Origin: G963665495 sp963667575
Lineage (GTDB): Bacteria; Desulfobacterota; Desulfovibrionia; Desulfovibrionales; Desulfovibrionaceae
Assembly (NCBI GenBank): GCA_963667575.2
Contig: CAXXHY010000015.1
Coordinates: 124,001 to 188,000 of the forward strand
Reading direction: 5' to 3'
Length of the DNA: 64,000 bases
The notes under the pieces are model-generated. The model searched no databases, was not told the DNA's origin, and was given only the letters and a program-made list of their open reading frames with translations. Below are positions 45,756 to 54,563 of the stretch, one piece after another. A program made the translations under genes and the position numbers. Within the stretch, counting starts at the first letter, position 1. Each line of letters starts with the position of its first letter.

Positions 45756-48005
45756 ATGACCGCTGCAAACAGCCATTGTTCCAACGCCCCCAGAGGCACC
45801 CTTCTGCCGGCAGCAGCCGCAGCCGGCTTTGTAGCGGCCTTTGCCCAGATGGTTTTACTGCGGGAACTGTTGGCCCTTTTTTCAGGGTTCGAACTCCCTG
45901 CAGGACTGTTCCTGGCCTTCTGGCTCATCTGGACCGCCCTGGGCAGCCGTCTGGCTGCGGAGAAAGCGCAGGCTGTCTCCCCGCAACCACTGTTGCTTGG
46001 CCTTGCCGTGCTTCTGCCCCTTACCCTGCTGTTGTTGCGCGCCACACGCCCGCTCTGGAATATCCCCATGGGCGAAATGCCCGGACTCGGCATCATGCTG
46101 GCCATCTGCGCCCTGTCTCCCGCCTTGTTCTGCCTCTGCTCCGGTGCCCTGTTCGCAGTTTGCTGGGCCCGGGTCTCGCAGACATCCTGCCCCCGGCCCA
46201 TGCGGGTATACCTGGCGGAGGGCCTGGGCTCCGGGCTGGCAGGGCTGCTGCTTTTTTTCATGTTTCTCCCCCTGTTTTCCGTATTGCAAAGCGTCCTGAT
46301 CGTAGCCTGCATGCTGACCGCCCTGGCCGTACGACTGGTTGCGAACCGGACGCGGTTTCTCCCTCCTTTGCTGCTGTTGCCTGTCCTGCTTCTCGCACTG
46401 GCGCCTCAATTGACCATTCCTCTGGACCGGCTGACCCGGACCTGGCAATGGGGCACGGGCTACGTGGCCGGACAGGAAAGCCCGTACCAAAGCCTGGCCG
46501 TCTGCAGGCAGTCCGAACAGCTCTCCCTGTTCTCAGACGGCAGCTGGCTTTTTTCCCTGCCGGATCTCCTCAGTACGGAGTTTGCCCTGGAGCCGGTTCT
46601 GCTGCTGCATCCGCACCCGAAATCCATTCTGCTGCTGGGCGGCAATCCTTTGGAACTCCCTGCCCAGGCCCGCAAGCATCCGCAACTCGACCGCATCACC
46701 ATGGTCGAGCAGGATCCCGCCATCCCTGTTCTTTTACACCGCGTATTGAAGCTTTTTCCAATAGAGCAAACAACTGTTGCAGAGCCCCTTGCAACGGATC
46801 CGGCCATATTGCTCCGTCGCCCAGGAAAGCAATACGACATCATACTCCTGCAATTGGGCGCCCCCTCCAATGCAGGCCGGAACAGATACTATACGCTGGA
46901 ATTTTTTCAAGACGTGAAAAAACGTCTTGCCCCAGGCGGCTTGTTTTCCTTTACCGCTCCGGGAGCTCCAGAAGCCGTGGGCCCCGTGCAGGCACGCTTG
47001 CTGCGCAGTCTCAATGCCACACTACAAGCCGTGTTCCCCCTGGTGCTGGCCCTTCCCGGTGATCAGATCCGCTTTGTGGCCTCCTCAGACACCAGCTATG
47101 CAGCCATCCAACCGGACTCACTGCTGCAACGCCTGCACCGGCGCAACATCCCCACCCGCTTTTTCCGGGCGCAAAGTGTCCGCGAACTGTTCAGCCCGTT
47201 CAAGCGCGAGTATCTCCGGAGCGTACTGGAGGACTCCCCTGCCCCGGAACTGAACCGGAATTTTCGCCCGGCCTGTTATCTGGACACGCTGCTGGCCTGG
47301 GGCCGGCAACTGGACGAGCGATTGTTCGTCCTGCTCGAGAGGTTTTCCCATGGCGGGCAATACGCTTTGTGGATTCTTGTTGGCTGTGGAGGGCTGTTGC
47401 TGGCTCTCGGACCTCTCGTCGGCAAAGCATCTGGTCTGTCTCTGGCCGTGGGAGCCGCTGTGGCGCTCACGGGCGCCTGCTTGATGATCTGGCAGTTTTT
47501 TCTGCTGCTCGTGTTTCAGATCATGTCCGGCAGCCTCTACAGCCGCCTGGCTTTGCTGGTGGCGGCATCCATGACAGGCCTGGCAATGGGCGCCTGGCTG
47601 ACTCCGCAAAAAAGGCCCGTACTGCGTACGCTGCTTGGAGTGCAAAGCCTGTTCTGTCTGCTACTCGCAGCTTTCGCCCCTCTGTTTGATTGGCTGCAGA
47701 CCTTTACTCCGGCCCTGCCTGCCGGAATAATTCTGGCGGTCTGCATGACTCTGGCGCTGGCGGGAGGCGCGCTGGGCGGCCTCCATTTCGGACTGTCATC
47801 GAGGTTGCTGGAGGAAAAAGGACGGCTGTTGGCCGGACTGGGCGGCAAGCTCTACGCTCTGGATCTTGCGGGCGCAGCCGGAGGATCCCTGCTGGTTTCA
47901 CTGCTCCTGCTGCCTCTTTACGGGTTGCAGTCCGTGCTCCTGGCCGCCGCGATGCTTTGCGCGGCTTCAGTGTGCGGGCTGTTTCTGACAGGGAGAAAAA
48001 GATAA
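45756..48005 (+). CDS. Membrane protein with spermidine-synthase-like core
   Basis: A 749-residue protein with an N-terminal membrane region of about seven helices (residues 15-225), a soluble spermidine-synthase-like Rossmann domain (about 235-530) and a C-terminal membrane region of about seven helices (about 545-745). The core has SILLLGGNPLELPAQA and a VEQDP strand where true synthases have GGGDG and VEID, and YDIILLQLGAPSNAGRNRYY in place of the catalytic YDVIxxD region, so polyamine synthesis is unlikely. Fused proteins of this sort are widespread and uncharacterised. The frame is open upstream to 45615, but the first 47 residues look unlike protein and no start has a good ribosome site; 45756 is my best guess. 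Confidence 0.78.
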   Translation: MTAANSHCSNAPRGTLLPAAAAAGFVAAFAQMVLLRELLALFSGFELPAGLFLAFWLIWTALGSRLAAEKAQAVSPQPLLLGLAVLLPLTLLLLRATRPLWNIPMGEMPGLGIMLAICALSPALFCLCSGALFAVCWARVSQTSCPRPMRVYLAEGLGSGLAGLLLFFMFLPLFSVLQSVLIVACMLTALAVRLVANRTRFLPPLLLLPVLLLALAPQLTIPLDRLTRTWQWGTGYVAGQESPYQSLAVCRQSEQLSLFSDGSWLFSLPDLLSTEFALEPVLLLHPHPKSILLLGGNPLELPAQARKHPQLDRITMVEQDPAIPVLLHRVLKLFPIEQTTVAEPLATDPAILLRRPGKQYDIILLQLGAPSNAGRNRYYTLEFFQDVKKRLAPGGLFSFTAPGAPEAVGPVQARLLRSLNATLQAVFPLVLALPGDQIRFVASSDTSYAAIQPDSLLQRLHRRNIPTRFFRAQSVRELFSPFKREYLRSVLEDSPAPELNRNFRPACYLDTLLAWGRQLDERLFVLLERFSHGGQYALWILVGCGGLLLALGPLVGKASGLSLAVGAAVALTGACLMIWQFFLLLVFQIMSGSLYSRLALLVAASMTGLAMGAWLTPQKRPVLRTLLGVQSLFCLLLAAFAPLFDWLQTFTPALPAGIILAVCMTLALAGGALGGLHFGLSSRLLEEKGRLLAGLGGKLYALDLAGAAGGSLLVSLLLLPLYGLQSVLLAAAMLCAASVCGLFLTGRKR

Positions 48006-48020
48006 TGCTGCGGGAATAAT

Positions 48021-49733
48021 TCAGACGCCGGATTCTATGAAGCTGATTCCGCGCATTTCCTGAATCATCAGCAGAGCCGGACCATATTCGCCGTCAATAT
48101 GACAGATGTCGCGGACAGGATCGGGCGGCAGCTTGTAACGAAACCGGATGCGGAAGTCCGCTTCCAGAACCGTCAGCTCTTCCGAACAGATCACGTAATA
48201 GATCGTATCGCCACCGGAATCCTTCCCCATTGCAATACGATAAGGGCTGAGCAAACGCGGCCCAGCCACCGGGCGCGGCTTGTCCTGCGGACCGAAAAGC
48301 AAAGGCAGTTCCAGCAGGGAATTCTGTCCGGGGCAGACCAGAAGAATGCGCTCTCCGGCCACCACCAGGTCCGGCGTTACGGACCAGCCCCCCAGGTCCG
48401 CGACCTGAAATTTCGTAAAATCGTCCAGCGCATACCGCAAAAGACGGCGTTTGCGTGTATCCAGCATGAGCAGACCGCCCAGACCGTCTTCCGCCAGCCT
48501 AAACGGACCGCCCACCGAACCATGGGCGGGCGAATCAATCTCCACGCTCTGCAGCAGCCTGCCTTCCGCATCCATGCAGTCCAGCTTGCAGGCGCGCTCC
48601 CGGCCCAGGGTGGTCAGCGAGCCATAGAGCCTGCCGGACTTTCGCTCCAGCCAGAGCCCGGTGTAGAAGCGCTCCTCGGACAAGACCCTGCAGGCTCCGG
48701 TCCGCAGATGCACATAGGCCAGCCGGCTGGGAGAATCCGCGTACAGGCAATCGCAGACGTAAATACCGCCCCGGCCGTCCGGATGCATGACCCTGGGCGA
48801 ATGCAGTTCCAATTCCAACTGCACGGCCCGGCGCCGGATGGCATAGCTCTTGCCAAGATTCCGCACCTGTTCGGCGGCCTCGGGTCCGGACCATTCCAGG
48901 GTCTGCGCCCGGTACGGGCTCCAGAAATTGCGAAGGGCAAATCTGCTCAGCAGTCCGGAATCAGCGGCGGGCAGGGTTTCAAGTCCGTCTTCGTCTGCAT
49001 CATTGGGAACCCGGCCGCTTTCCAGGGCCTGGGCCACGGCTTCCAGTTGCCCGTACGTGGCCTCATAGGCGGGATCGCTCTTGAGAACGGCTTCATAGGC
49101 CATGCAGGCGCCGACCCAGTCCTTCTGGCAAAAAAAATGGTTGCCCACGGCCAGCAGCGCGCGTCGCAGCCAGAAACGCACAATACGCTGCTCCTGGTCG
49201 CGCGGATTGCTGGTGACAGGACAGCTTTCCAACGCCCTGTTCAGGGCTTCCTGAGCCGCCGATTCCTGCCCAAGACAGCTCAAGGCGCGGCATTCGCCGA
49301 AACGCAGCAAGGAGGCCTCGGGAGACAGCCTGAGACCAAAGCGATACAGTTCGAGAGCCTCATCCGGACGGCCGTCTTCCATGCAGGTTTCGCCAGCTTC
49401 CAGCAGACGCCGCAGCATCCGTTCCAGCATGGCGCACTGGCCCATGGCCCGGTCTTTGGCTTCCACCACAATATCACGGTAATAGCGCCGCTTTGCCGTC
49501 CACTCGCTGGAAGGTGGTTCGGCGAAAATCTCGAGCAGGTTGCAAGTCTGCAGCTGCAACTGCGACTGCCGCGCCGCCCGTGCGTAATCCTCCTGAAAGC
49601 CCGTATGCCATGGAGAACCGGGAAAAGGGACATTTTGGCCCGCCTGATCCGTCTGCCTGGCCAGGCAATCCTCAAACCGTTGTTCCAGAGCCGCCACATC
49701 CTCGTAAAGGGAGGTCAGAAAAAAACCGCGCAT
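48021..49733 (-). CDS. TPR and beta-propeller protein of the glycan region
   Basis: A 570-residue soluble protein with no signal peptide. Residues about 105-235 are TPR-like (AGETCMEDGRPDEALELYRF, ACMAYEAVLKSDPAYE). Residues about 310-565 look like a six-bladed NHL-type propeller, with blade segments such as HPDGRGGIYVCDCLYAD, RLAEDGLGGLLMLDTRKRRL and DICHIDGEYGPALLMIQ. I know no characterised relative. It is the last gene of a minus-strand operon: its ATG comes one base after the stop of the degenerate synthetase gene, with GGAGG at the right distance. A scaffold or regulatory role in glycan assembly is inference. Confidence 0.75.
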   Translation of the reverse strand: MRGFFLTSLYEDVAALEQRFEDCLARQTDQAGQNVPFPGSPWHTGFQEDYARAARQSQLQLQTCNLLEIFAEPPSSEWTAKRRYYRDIVVEAKDRAMGQCAMLERMLRRLLEAGETCMEDGRPDEALELYRFGLRLSPEASLLRFGECRALSCLGQESAAQEALNRALESCPVTSNPRDQEQRIVRFWLRRALLAVGNHFFCQKDWVGACMAYEAVLKSDPAYEATYGQLEAVAQALESGRVPNDADEDGLETLPAADSGLLSRFALRNFWSPYRAQTLEWSGPEAAEQVRNLGKSYAIRRRAVQLELELHSPRVMHPDGRGGIYVCDCLYADSPSRLAYVHLRTGACRVLSEERFYTGLWLERKSGRLYGSLTTLGRERACKLDCMDAEGRLLQSVEIDSPAHGSVGGPFRLAEDGLGGLLMLDTRKRRLLRYALDDFTKFQVADLGGWSVTPDLVVAGERILLVCPGQNSLLELPLLFGPQDKPRPVAGPRLLSPYRIAMGKDSGGDTIYYVICSEELTVLEADFRIRFRYKLPPDPVRDICHIDGEYGPALLMIQEMRGISFIESGV

Positions 49734-49734
49734 C

Positions 49735-51093
49735 TCAGCTGCCTCCTCCTGTGGGATCCTCTGTCAGCAACACCCCCACAACCTGCCCCTGCTCGGCAGC
49801 TGCGGACAGGCCGGAAAAATCGCCCGCACGGAACAGGCACAGAGCCTGGTCGAACTCATACAAGGGGTAAAAATCCTGACGCCCGGTGATGGGCTTGCCA
49901 GTCAACCCGTTGCTGCGCTGCTTTGTCTGTTTGTCCACCAGCCAGAAAGGAACGGACCGGGCGGGCGCTTCCAGGGGCTCCATGAAATCCACTTCCTCAC
50001 CGGACGAACGTTCCAGCACCGCCACAGCCAGGGCATCCGCGTTTTCCGGAAGAACAAAACGCAGAACCGGCCCCGTGTAGGCCGTTCGCCCCAGCAGCAC
50101 CCGTTGTTGTTCCTTGCCGTCTGTTTCCGCGTCATTGTTCTCCAGCGGATCCATCGGCAGCAGCCGCTCGCCCTCCAGGGGCCAGCCCCGGACCTGCGGT
50201 ACGGACTTTCCGGCGTCTTCCCGGATATAGAGCCCGGCTTCCATCCCCTCTTGCGTTGCCGACTCCTGCAACAACAGGCAGGACCCCGCATTCAGGGCCT
50301 TGAAAAAAGGAACGGCGCAAACAGGCAGATCCGTTTCGGCGCGCAGCGCATCTTTGGACACTAACCGCCGCGCCTTGCCGCGCGCGGCAGGAAGCAGGCG
50401 AATCACGTCGCCAATTTCCGATCCTGTTTTTGCGGAGGAATCGTCCGGACGCAGCCGCCAGGTGTCCGCCGCGGGTTCCAGAATGCAGGCCGTATTTTCA
50501 GCAGGCGGATCTTCGGCACCAAAGGTTTCCCAGTTCACGATCTGGGGGCCGGTCCGCAGCCACGGCCCTTGCGCCTCGGGTTGCAGCAAAGTCAGCAACT
50601 CCACGTCCAGCAGACGGAAGTAGGCGTCCAGCTGGGCCGGATGGTCCTCCACTTCGACCACGCTGGCCACGGCCAGGGGAGCCTGCTCCTGGAAAAGCCG
50701 CAGCGCCTTTTCCACACCGCCCGGAGTCGGCGCGCCCGGACCGGTCATGCACAGATCCAGAACACACCACAGCGCATCGTCTTCCCGTGCTGCCTCGCCC
50801 GCTTCGGGCGTTGGTTCTTCCGCAAGCAACAGGTCCAGGGCCTCGCGCGCACCGCAGGGCAAAAATCCGCAGTTTTCAGAATCTGGACAAAGGTCCAGCC
50901 TGCGGCACTCCACACCGGACGCGGACATTATGTCCAGCAGATCCTGATCGTCGGACACGGCCAGCACGCGCCAGTACGGCGGCGGACCGCCAAGGGCGTC
51001 CAGCTCCCGCAAAAAGGGCGCAGCATGCAGCGTCTCGGGCAGCAGAGCCCGGACTATGGTGTCGGTGGGATACAGCGGCAATAAAATATTCAT
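49735..51093 (-). CDS. Divergent cytidylyltransferase-like protein
   Basis: A 452-residue protein that I would first call hypothetical. Its N-terminal 190 residues can be aligned by eye with the CMP-sugar synthetase encoded just upstream: RVLAVSDDQDLLDIMSASGV against RVLVSTEDEEIRDTSVAYGA, and a later segment with SVVEVEDHPAQLDAYFRLLD against the ITARPIHIDPKRYF part. The nucleotide-binding loop (IPARGGSKGIPRKN in the neighbour) is absent, so it is probably not a nucleotidyltransferase. The C-terminal 260 residues match nothing known to me. It overlaps the synthetase gene by four bases (ATGA), implying translational coupling and a shared role. Confidence 0.65.
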   Translation of the reverse strand: MNILLPLYPTDTIVRALLPETLHAAPFLRELDALGGPPPYWRVLAVSDDQDLLDIMSASGVECRRLDLCPDSENCGFLPCGAREALDLLLAEEPTPEAGEAAREDDALWCVLDLCMTGPGAPTPGGVEKALRLFQEQAPLAVASVVEVEDHPAQLDAYFRLLDVELLTLLQPEAQGPWLRTGPQIVNWETFGAEDPPAENTACILEPAADTWRLRPDDSSAKTGSEIGDVIRLLPAARGKARRLVSKDALRAETDLPVCAVPFFKALNAGSCLLLQESATQEGMEAGLYIREDAGKSVPQVRGWPLEGERLLPMDPLENNDAETDGKEQQRVLLGRTAYTGPVLRFVLPENADALAVAVLERSSGEEVDFMEPLEAPARSVPFWLVDKQTKQRSNGLTGKPITGRQDFYPLYEFDQALCLFRAGDFSGLSAAAEQGQVVGVLLTEDPTGGGS

Positions 51094-51929
51094 TGCAGAT
51101 CAAAATCGAAGAGGTCGTTCTCGATGATCTGTTCTGCGTACCGCAGGTCGTGGACAGTGTCTATATCCAGGGCGGCAATGGGATCGGTAATTTTGTGTAC
51201 GTAAACGCCCAGCGGCCCCGGCACACGGCGGTTGGCAACCAGCAGGCCGTAGCGCCGGAAAAAGGGCCTGTCGAAATCCTGCCCCTGGGGAGCCTGGGTA
51301 TACAGCGGTTCCAGTCGTTTGTTGCCGTTGGTGTGAAAATAGCGTTTGGGGTCGATATGAATCGGTCTGGCCGTGATGACCTGGCGATACGGGCCCACGG
51401 CTTTTTCCAGCAGGCTGTCCACCAGGCGCGGATTGCGAAAGGGGCTCGTGGTGAACAGCGTCACGATGACATCGGGTTCGTACTCCTGCTTGCGCAGCTC
51501 CTTGAGCGTAAAGTCCACCGCATGGGCAATGTTGGAATGGTCTTCGGCCAGTTTTTCTGGGCGCAGAAAAGGCACTTCCGCCCCATAGGCCACCGAGGTG
51601 TCGCGAATCTCCTCGTCTTCTGTGGAAACCAGCACCCGGGTGACAAAACGGGATTTGAGCGCGGCTTCGATGGTGTAGGCGATCAGCGGCTTGCCTGCCA
51701 GAGGCCGGATATTCTTGCGGGGAATGCCCTTGGAACCGCCCCGTGCCGGAATCAGGACCATGACTTCCGGACGTTTCTCTGCAACTCCGTCCGCGGGACG
51801 GGCCGCACAGGCTCCCCGAACAGGCGTACGTCCGGCGGCATTCGGCCGGATTGCGCCCTCCATGTTCAGAGCCTCGCCCTCGGGCGTGAAACGCCAGGCA
51901 AGAGAAATCTTCCGGGGTCTTTCTGTCAT
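51090..51929 (-). CDS. Acylneuraminate cytidylyltransferase-like CMP-sugar synthetase
   Basis: A 279-residue nucleotidyltransferase of the NeuA/PseF family, which activates nonulosonic acids or similar sugars with CTP. The P-loop-like signature is VLIPARGGSKGIPRKNIRPL, followed by RPEKLAEDHSNIAHAVDF and DIDTVHDLRYAEQII near the end. The first 55 residues before MVLIPARGG are unusual and possibly not translated; an internal ATG at 51761 would give a protein of normal family length (about 223). The gene sits 65 bases after the FkbM gene and overlaps the next gene by four bases. Confidence 0.87.
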   Translation of the reverse strand: MTERPRKISLAWRFTPEGEALNMEGAIRPNAAGRTPVRGACAARPADGVAEKRPEVMVLIPARGGSKGIPRKNIRPLAGKPLIAYTIEAALKSRFVTRVLVSTEDEEIRDTSVAYGAEVPFLRPEKLAEDHSNIAHAVDFTLKELRKQEYEPDVIVTLFTTSPFRNPRLVDSLLEKAVGPYRQVITARPIHIDPKRYFHTNGNKRLEPLYTQAPQGQDFDRPFFRRYGLLVANRRVPGPLGVYVHKITDPIAALDIDTVHDLRYAEQIIENDLFDFDLQ

Positions 51930-51994
51930 GCCCTGAGTCCATGCAAGGTTTATTCCGGAAAATTATTCAGCTTTTTGGCCTGCCTCCCGCTCTG

Positions 51995-52858
51995 TTACGC
52001 GCGTTCCGGTTCGCGCAGAGCAACAATATTCTGGTATGCGAACAGCTCGAACAACAAGGGATTGCGGTAGTTTCCCAAGGGAGCCAGTCCGTCGGGGAGC
52101 ATGCGATAGAAGCTGTAACCGTTCAGTATCTCGTAGATATCCTTGAAAAAAGTACGGGAATAGACATTCATCTCATTGAATTCGAAATGCACCGCGTCAA
52201 TCAACCCGTTTTCTATGGTCTGCAGCGCGCCGCACAAAATGGGCAGCTCGTGCCCTTCCGCGTCAATTTTCAATAAACTGACTTTTTCCAACTCGTGTTT
52301 TGCCAAAAATCCGTCAAGCGTCTCCAGCCGGACTTCGAATCCCGTGGATTTGCCCAGATGAATCCGCTCGATAACGTCCCTGTATAGCGACGAATGCTGC
52401 GGCTTTCTCGAATCTTCATAGTCATAGAGCATGCTGCTTCCGCATACGTCCGACATGCCGAAGGGATGCGCGTTGGTGCCCAGTTCTCCGGCTGTTTTCT
52501 GCAATTCCATAAACGACTTGGGATGAGGTTCGAAGGAATGCACCTCCGCATCCGGCGCGGCATCCCGTACGAGCCGGGCGTACCCTCCCTTGAGCGCCCC
52601 CACGTCCAGCACCAGCGGTCGTTGCTTCCCGGCCAGCCAGGTTCTCAGGAAATGGGCCTCCCCCGAAACTTCCGGGTCCCAATAGTTCAAAATGCCGATG
52701 CCGTGCAACGCCATACGGAAGATTCGCAGATGCTGCTCGTAGTATTTTTTCGAGCGCAACGAGTCCATGTTGCCTTCGTAATAGGCCAGAAACTCTTCAA
52801 GATGTTTTTCATGCGTTTTTACCGCATCATCCTGTATTTGTTTATCGGTATCCGGCAT
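51995..52858 (-). CDS. FkbM-family methyltransferase
   Basis: A 287-residue S-adenosylmethionine-dependent methyltransferase. The cofactor loop is LVLDVGALKGGYARLV, followed by VHSFEPHPKSF, and the FkbM signature LLKIDAEGHELPIL is clear. Such enzymes methylate sugar hydroxyls in glycans and antibiotics. The ATG at 52858 follows AGGGGGA closely; the frame is open further to 52915, but the extra residues look random. It is first in a four-gene minus-strand set with the CMP-sugar synthetase, the divergent paralogue and the TPR/propeller gene. Confidence 0.9.
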   Translation of the reverse strand: MPDTDKQIQDDAVKTHEKHLEEFLAYYEGNMDSLRSKKYYEQHLRIFRMALHGIGILNYWDPEVSGEAHFLRTWLAGKQRPLVLDVGALKGGYARLVRDAAPDAEVHSFEPHPKSFMELQKTAGELGTNAHPFGMSDVCGSSMLYDYEDSRKPQHSSLYRDVIERIHLGKSTGFEVRLETLDGFLAKHELEKVSLLKIDAEGHELPILCGALQTIENGLIDAVHFEFNEMNVYSRTFFKDIYEILNGYSFYRMLPDGLAPLGNYRNPLLFELFAYQNIVALREPERA

Positions 52859-53222
52859 GAGTCCCCCTATGTGTAAAGTTGCGGTGACCCTAGCCCAAGA
52901 GGTCTGCATGCGCAAATCAAGATTACTTATCGGCAGTTTTTACATTTCATAAATGCCGAAACATAATTTTTTTCTATTTTCGTCCGATCTTATGAGAGGT
53001 CGGTTTGCTTCTTGCACACTTTCTTTCTACAATAGACCGACTTTGCCGAGTTTTTTAGATTTTTCCGGCAACGAGTACCGGGAGCATAAAGAGTCTTACA
53101 GCAATAGATCCCGGTCATAAGGACGACCACGCCCCCGGCGGGGGCAAACGGAAAAAGCCGCGCTGGAGCGGGCCGTTACAGGCTTTCCGCGCCAGGCATC
53201 AGAAGACAAAGGAGCAACACCC
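52859..53222. other. Divergent intergenic region
   Basis: About 360 bases between FkbM (minus) and the first radical SAM gene (plus), so it should carry both promoters. The centre (52920-53080) is AT-rich. A short GCCCCC/GGGGGC hairpin lies at 53131-53145. No gene seen. Confidence 0.5.
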
Positions 53223-54383
53223 ATGCCCTGGACTAAAGAGACTTTGCCCTTGCCCAAGCAGGTGAGCATAGAAATCCTGGCCGACTGCAACCGCAACTGT
53301 TTTTTCTGCCCTCGCCAGGGGGACAACAGCGGAAAACGCCGGAATCCCGACGGTTCGCATGTCAAAAAAATCATGCCCACGGAACGGGTCCTGACCTTTC
53401 TGGATCAGCTGCAGGAAATGGGCTACGACGGCCTGGTGTTCTTCCGCCATCTGAGCGAGGCGTTTCTTGATCCCCGTCTGATGGATATTGCCAGAGAAGC
53501 AAAAAATCGCGGGTTTGTCATCGGCGAGGCCACCAACGGAGACGTGCTGCAGCATAACGACGAAATCGCGCGTCAGACCAATGAAATATACGATTTTCTC
53601 AGCATCGGCCTCTACGACTACAACAGTCAGGAAGAAAAAGAGGCCAAAAAGGAATTCTGGCGCAAGCGCTTGCCCGATGTGGACATCAATTTCAGTGAAT
53701 ACGAAAACGTGATCTGGCGAACCCATACGCGCTACGATCCGCGCATGACCACCACGCCCAGGGCCTTTCCGCACAGTCCCTGTTTGCGGCCGCTCAAGGG
53801 ATTGTTCGTGCACTACGACGGCTCGGTGCCCATCTGCTGCGACGACATGCTCACCGAATACGACCTGGGCAACGCCTTTGAAACGCATCTGCGGGATATC
53901 TGGTTCTCCGACAGGCACATTCAGATTCTCAACGACCTGGAAGCTGGCAGGCGCTACCTGTACCCGCGTTGCAAATTCTGCCACGAACCGGCCTACCAGC
54001 TGAACAACCGGATCTTCACCACCCGCGAACGCGATCCCGAGACCAACATCCAGAACGTGGACGAACGGCGCTACCCGGACAACGACGCCCTGCTCAAGGA
54101 ACTCGCCGGCAAGCGTATTCTGGTCTGGGGTACGGGCGAGCTCTACCAGGAGCGTTACAAGGCCCAGCTGGTCTCGCTCAACGGCAGCGCCACCTGGCTC
54201 GGCTTCGTGGACAACAACCCGGACAAATGGAACACCAGCGTGGATGGGAAACCCGTGACCGCACCGGAAAAACTGCGCGAACTGGCGCCGGACATCATAC
54301 TCATCGCCTCGGCCGCCCCCTTGAAGATAGCCACGCAGATTTACGAAATGGACATCCCCGGCCTTGAAGTGGTGACGCCGTAG
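53223..54383 (+). CDS. Radical SAM/SPASM protein with C-terminal Rossmann-like domain (copy 1)
   Basis: A 386-residue protein. The radical SAM cluster is ILADCNRNCFFCPRQGDNSG (C-x3-C-x2-C). A SPASM-like region follows with GSVPICCDDMLTEYDLGN and RCKFCHEPAY, which would bind further Fe-S clusters. The last 110 residues add a separate domain, KRILVWGTGELYQERYK...LGFVDNNPDKWNTSVDGKPV, like the Rossmann-like domain attached to some sugar-modifying enzymes. Substrate unknown; the glycan context suggests sugar chemistry, or a peptide modification. AAGGAG lies 8 bases before the ATG. It is strongly similar to the next gene. Confidence 0.86.
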   Translation: MPWTKETLPLPKQVSIEILADCNRNCFFCPRQGDNSGKRRNPDGSHVKKIMPTERVLTFLDQLQEMGYDGLVFFRHLSEAFLDPRLMDIAREAKNRGFVIGEATNGDVLQHNDEIARQTNEIYDFLSIGLYDYNSQEEKEAKKEFWRKRLPDVDINFSEYENVIWRTHTRYDPRMTTTPRAFPHSPCLRPLKGLFVHYDGSVPICCDDMLTEYDLGNAFETHLRDIWFSDRHIQILNDLEAGRRYLYPRCKFCHEPAYQLNNRIFTTRERDPETNIQNVDERRYPDNDALLKELAGKRILVWGTGELYQERYKAQLVSLNGSATWLGFVDNNPDKWNTSVDGKPVTAPEKLRELAPDIILIASAAPLKIATQIYEMDIPGLEVVTP

Positions 54384-54425
54384 GATAAGGATAGATATGC
54401 GGGGCTGCCGCCCCCACTCCCCCGG

Positions 54426-54443
54426 CCAGGGGATCGCCCCTGG
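54426..54443. repeat. REP-like hairpin
   Basis: CCAGGGG and CCCCTGG around ATCG, followed by ACGCG. The same type with longer arms occurs at 55764-55784, so this is a small repeated family. Confidence 0.6.
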
Positions 54444-54506
54444 ACGCGTATGGGGGAATTTTTATACCACTGTATACCTCCTGCCAGCCAAAAAGTTTTG
54501 GAGATT

Positions 54507-54536
54507 GTAAAGAACCTTTTTCAAAAGGTTCTTTAC
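54507..54536. terminator. Perfect hairpin between the radical SAM genes
   Basis: GTAAAGAACCTTTT pairs over 14 bases with its complement around loop TC. Its position between two co-directional genes fits a terminator or attenuator, although no T run follows. Confidence 0.65.
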
Positions 54537-54563
54537 CCGCCGGAGGCACTTTAGGAGCATGCA

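Noticed and set aside
45756..48005. A genuine spermidine synthase
   Set aside because: The catalytic signatures are missing, and the core is flanked by membrane helices.
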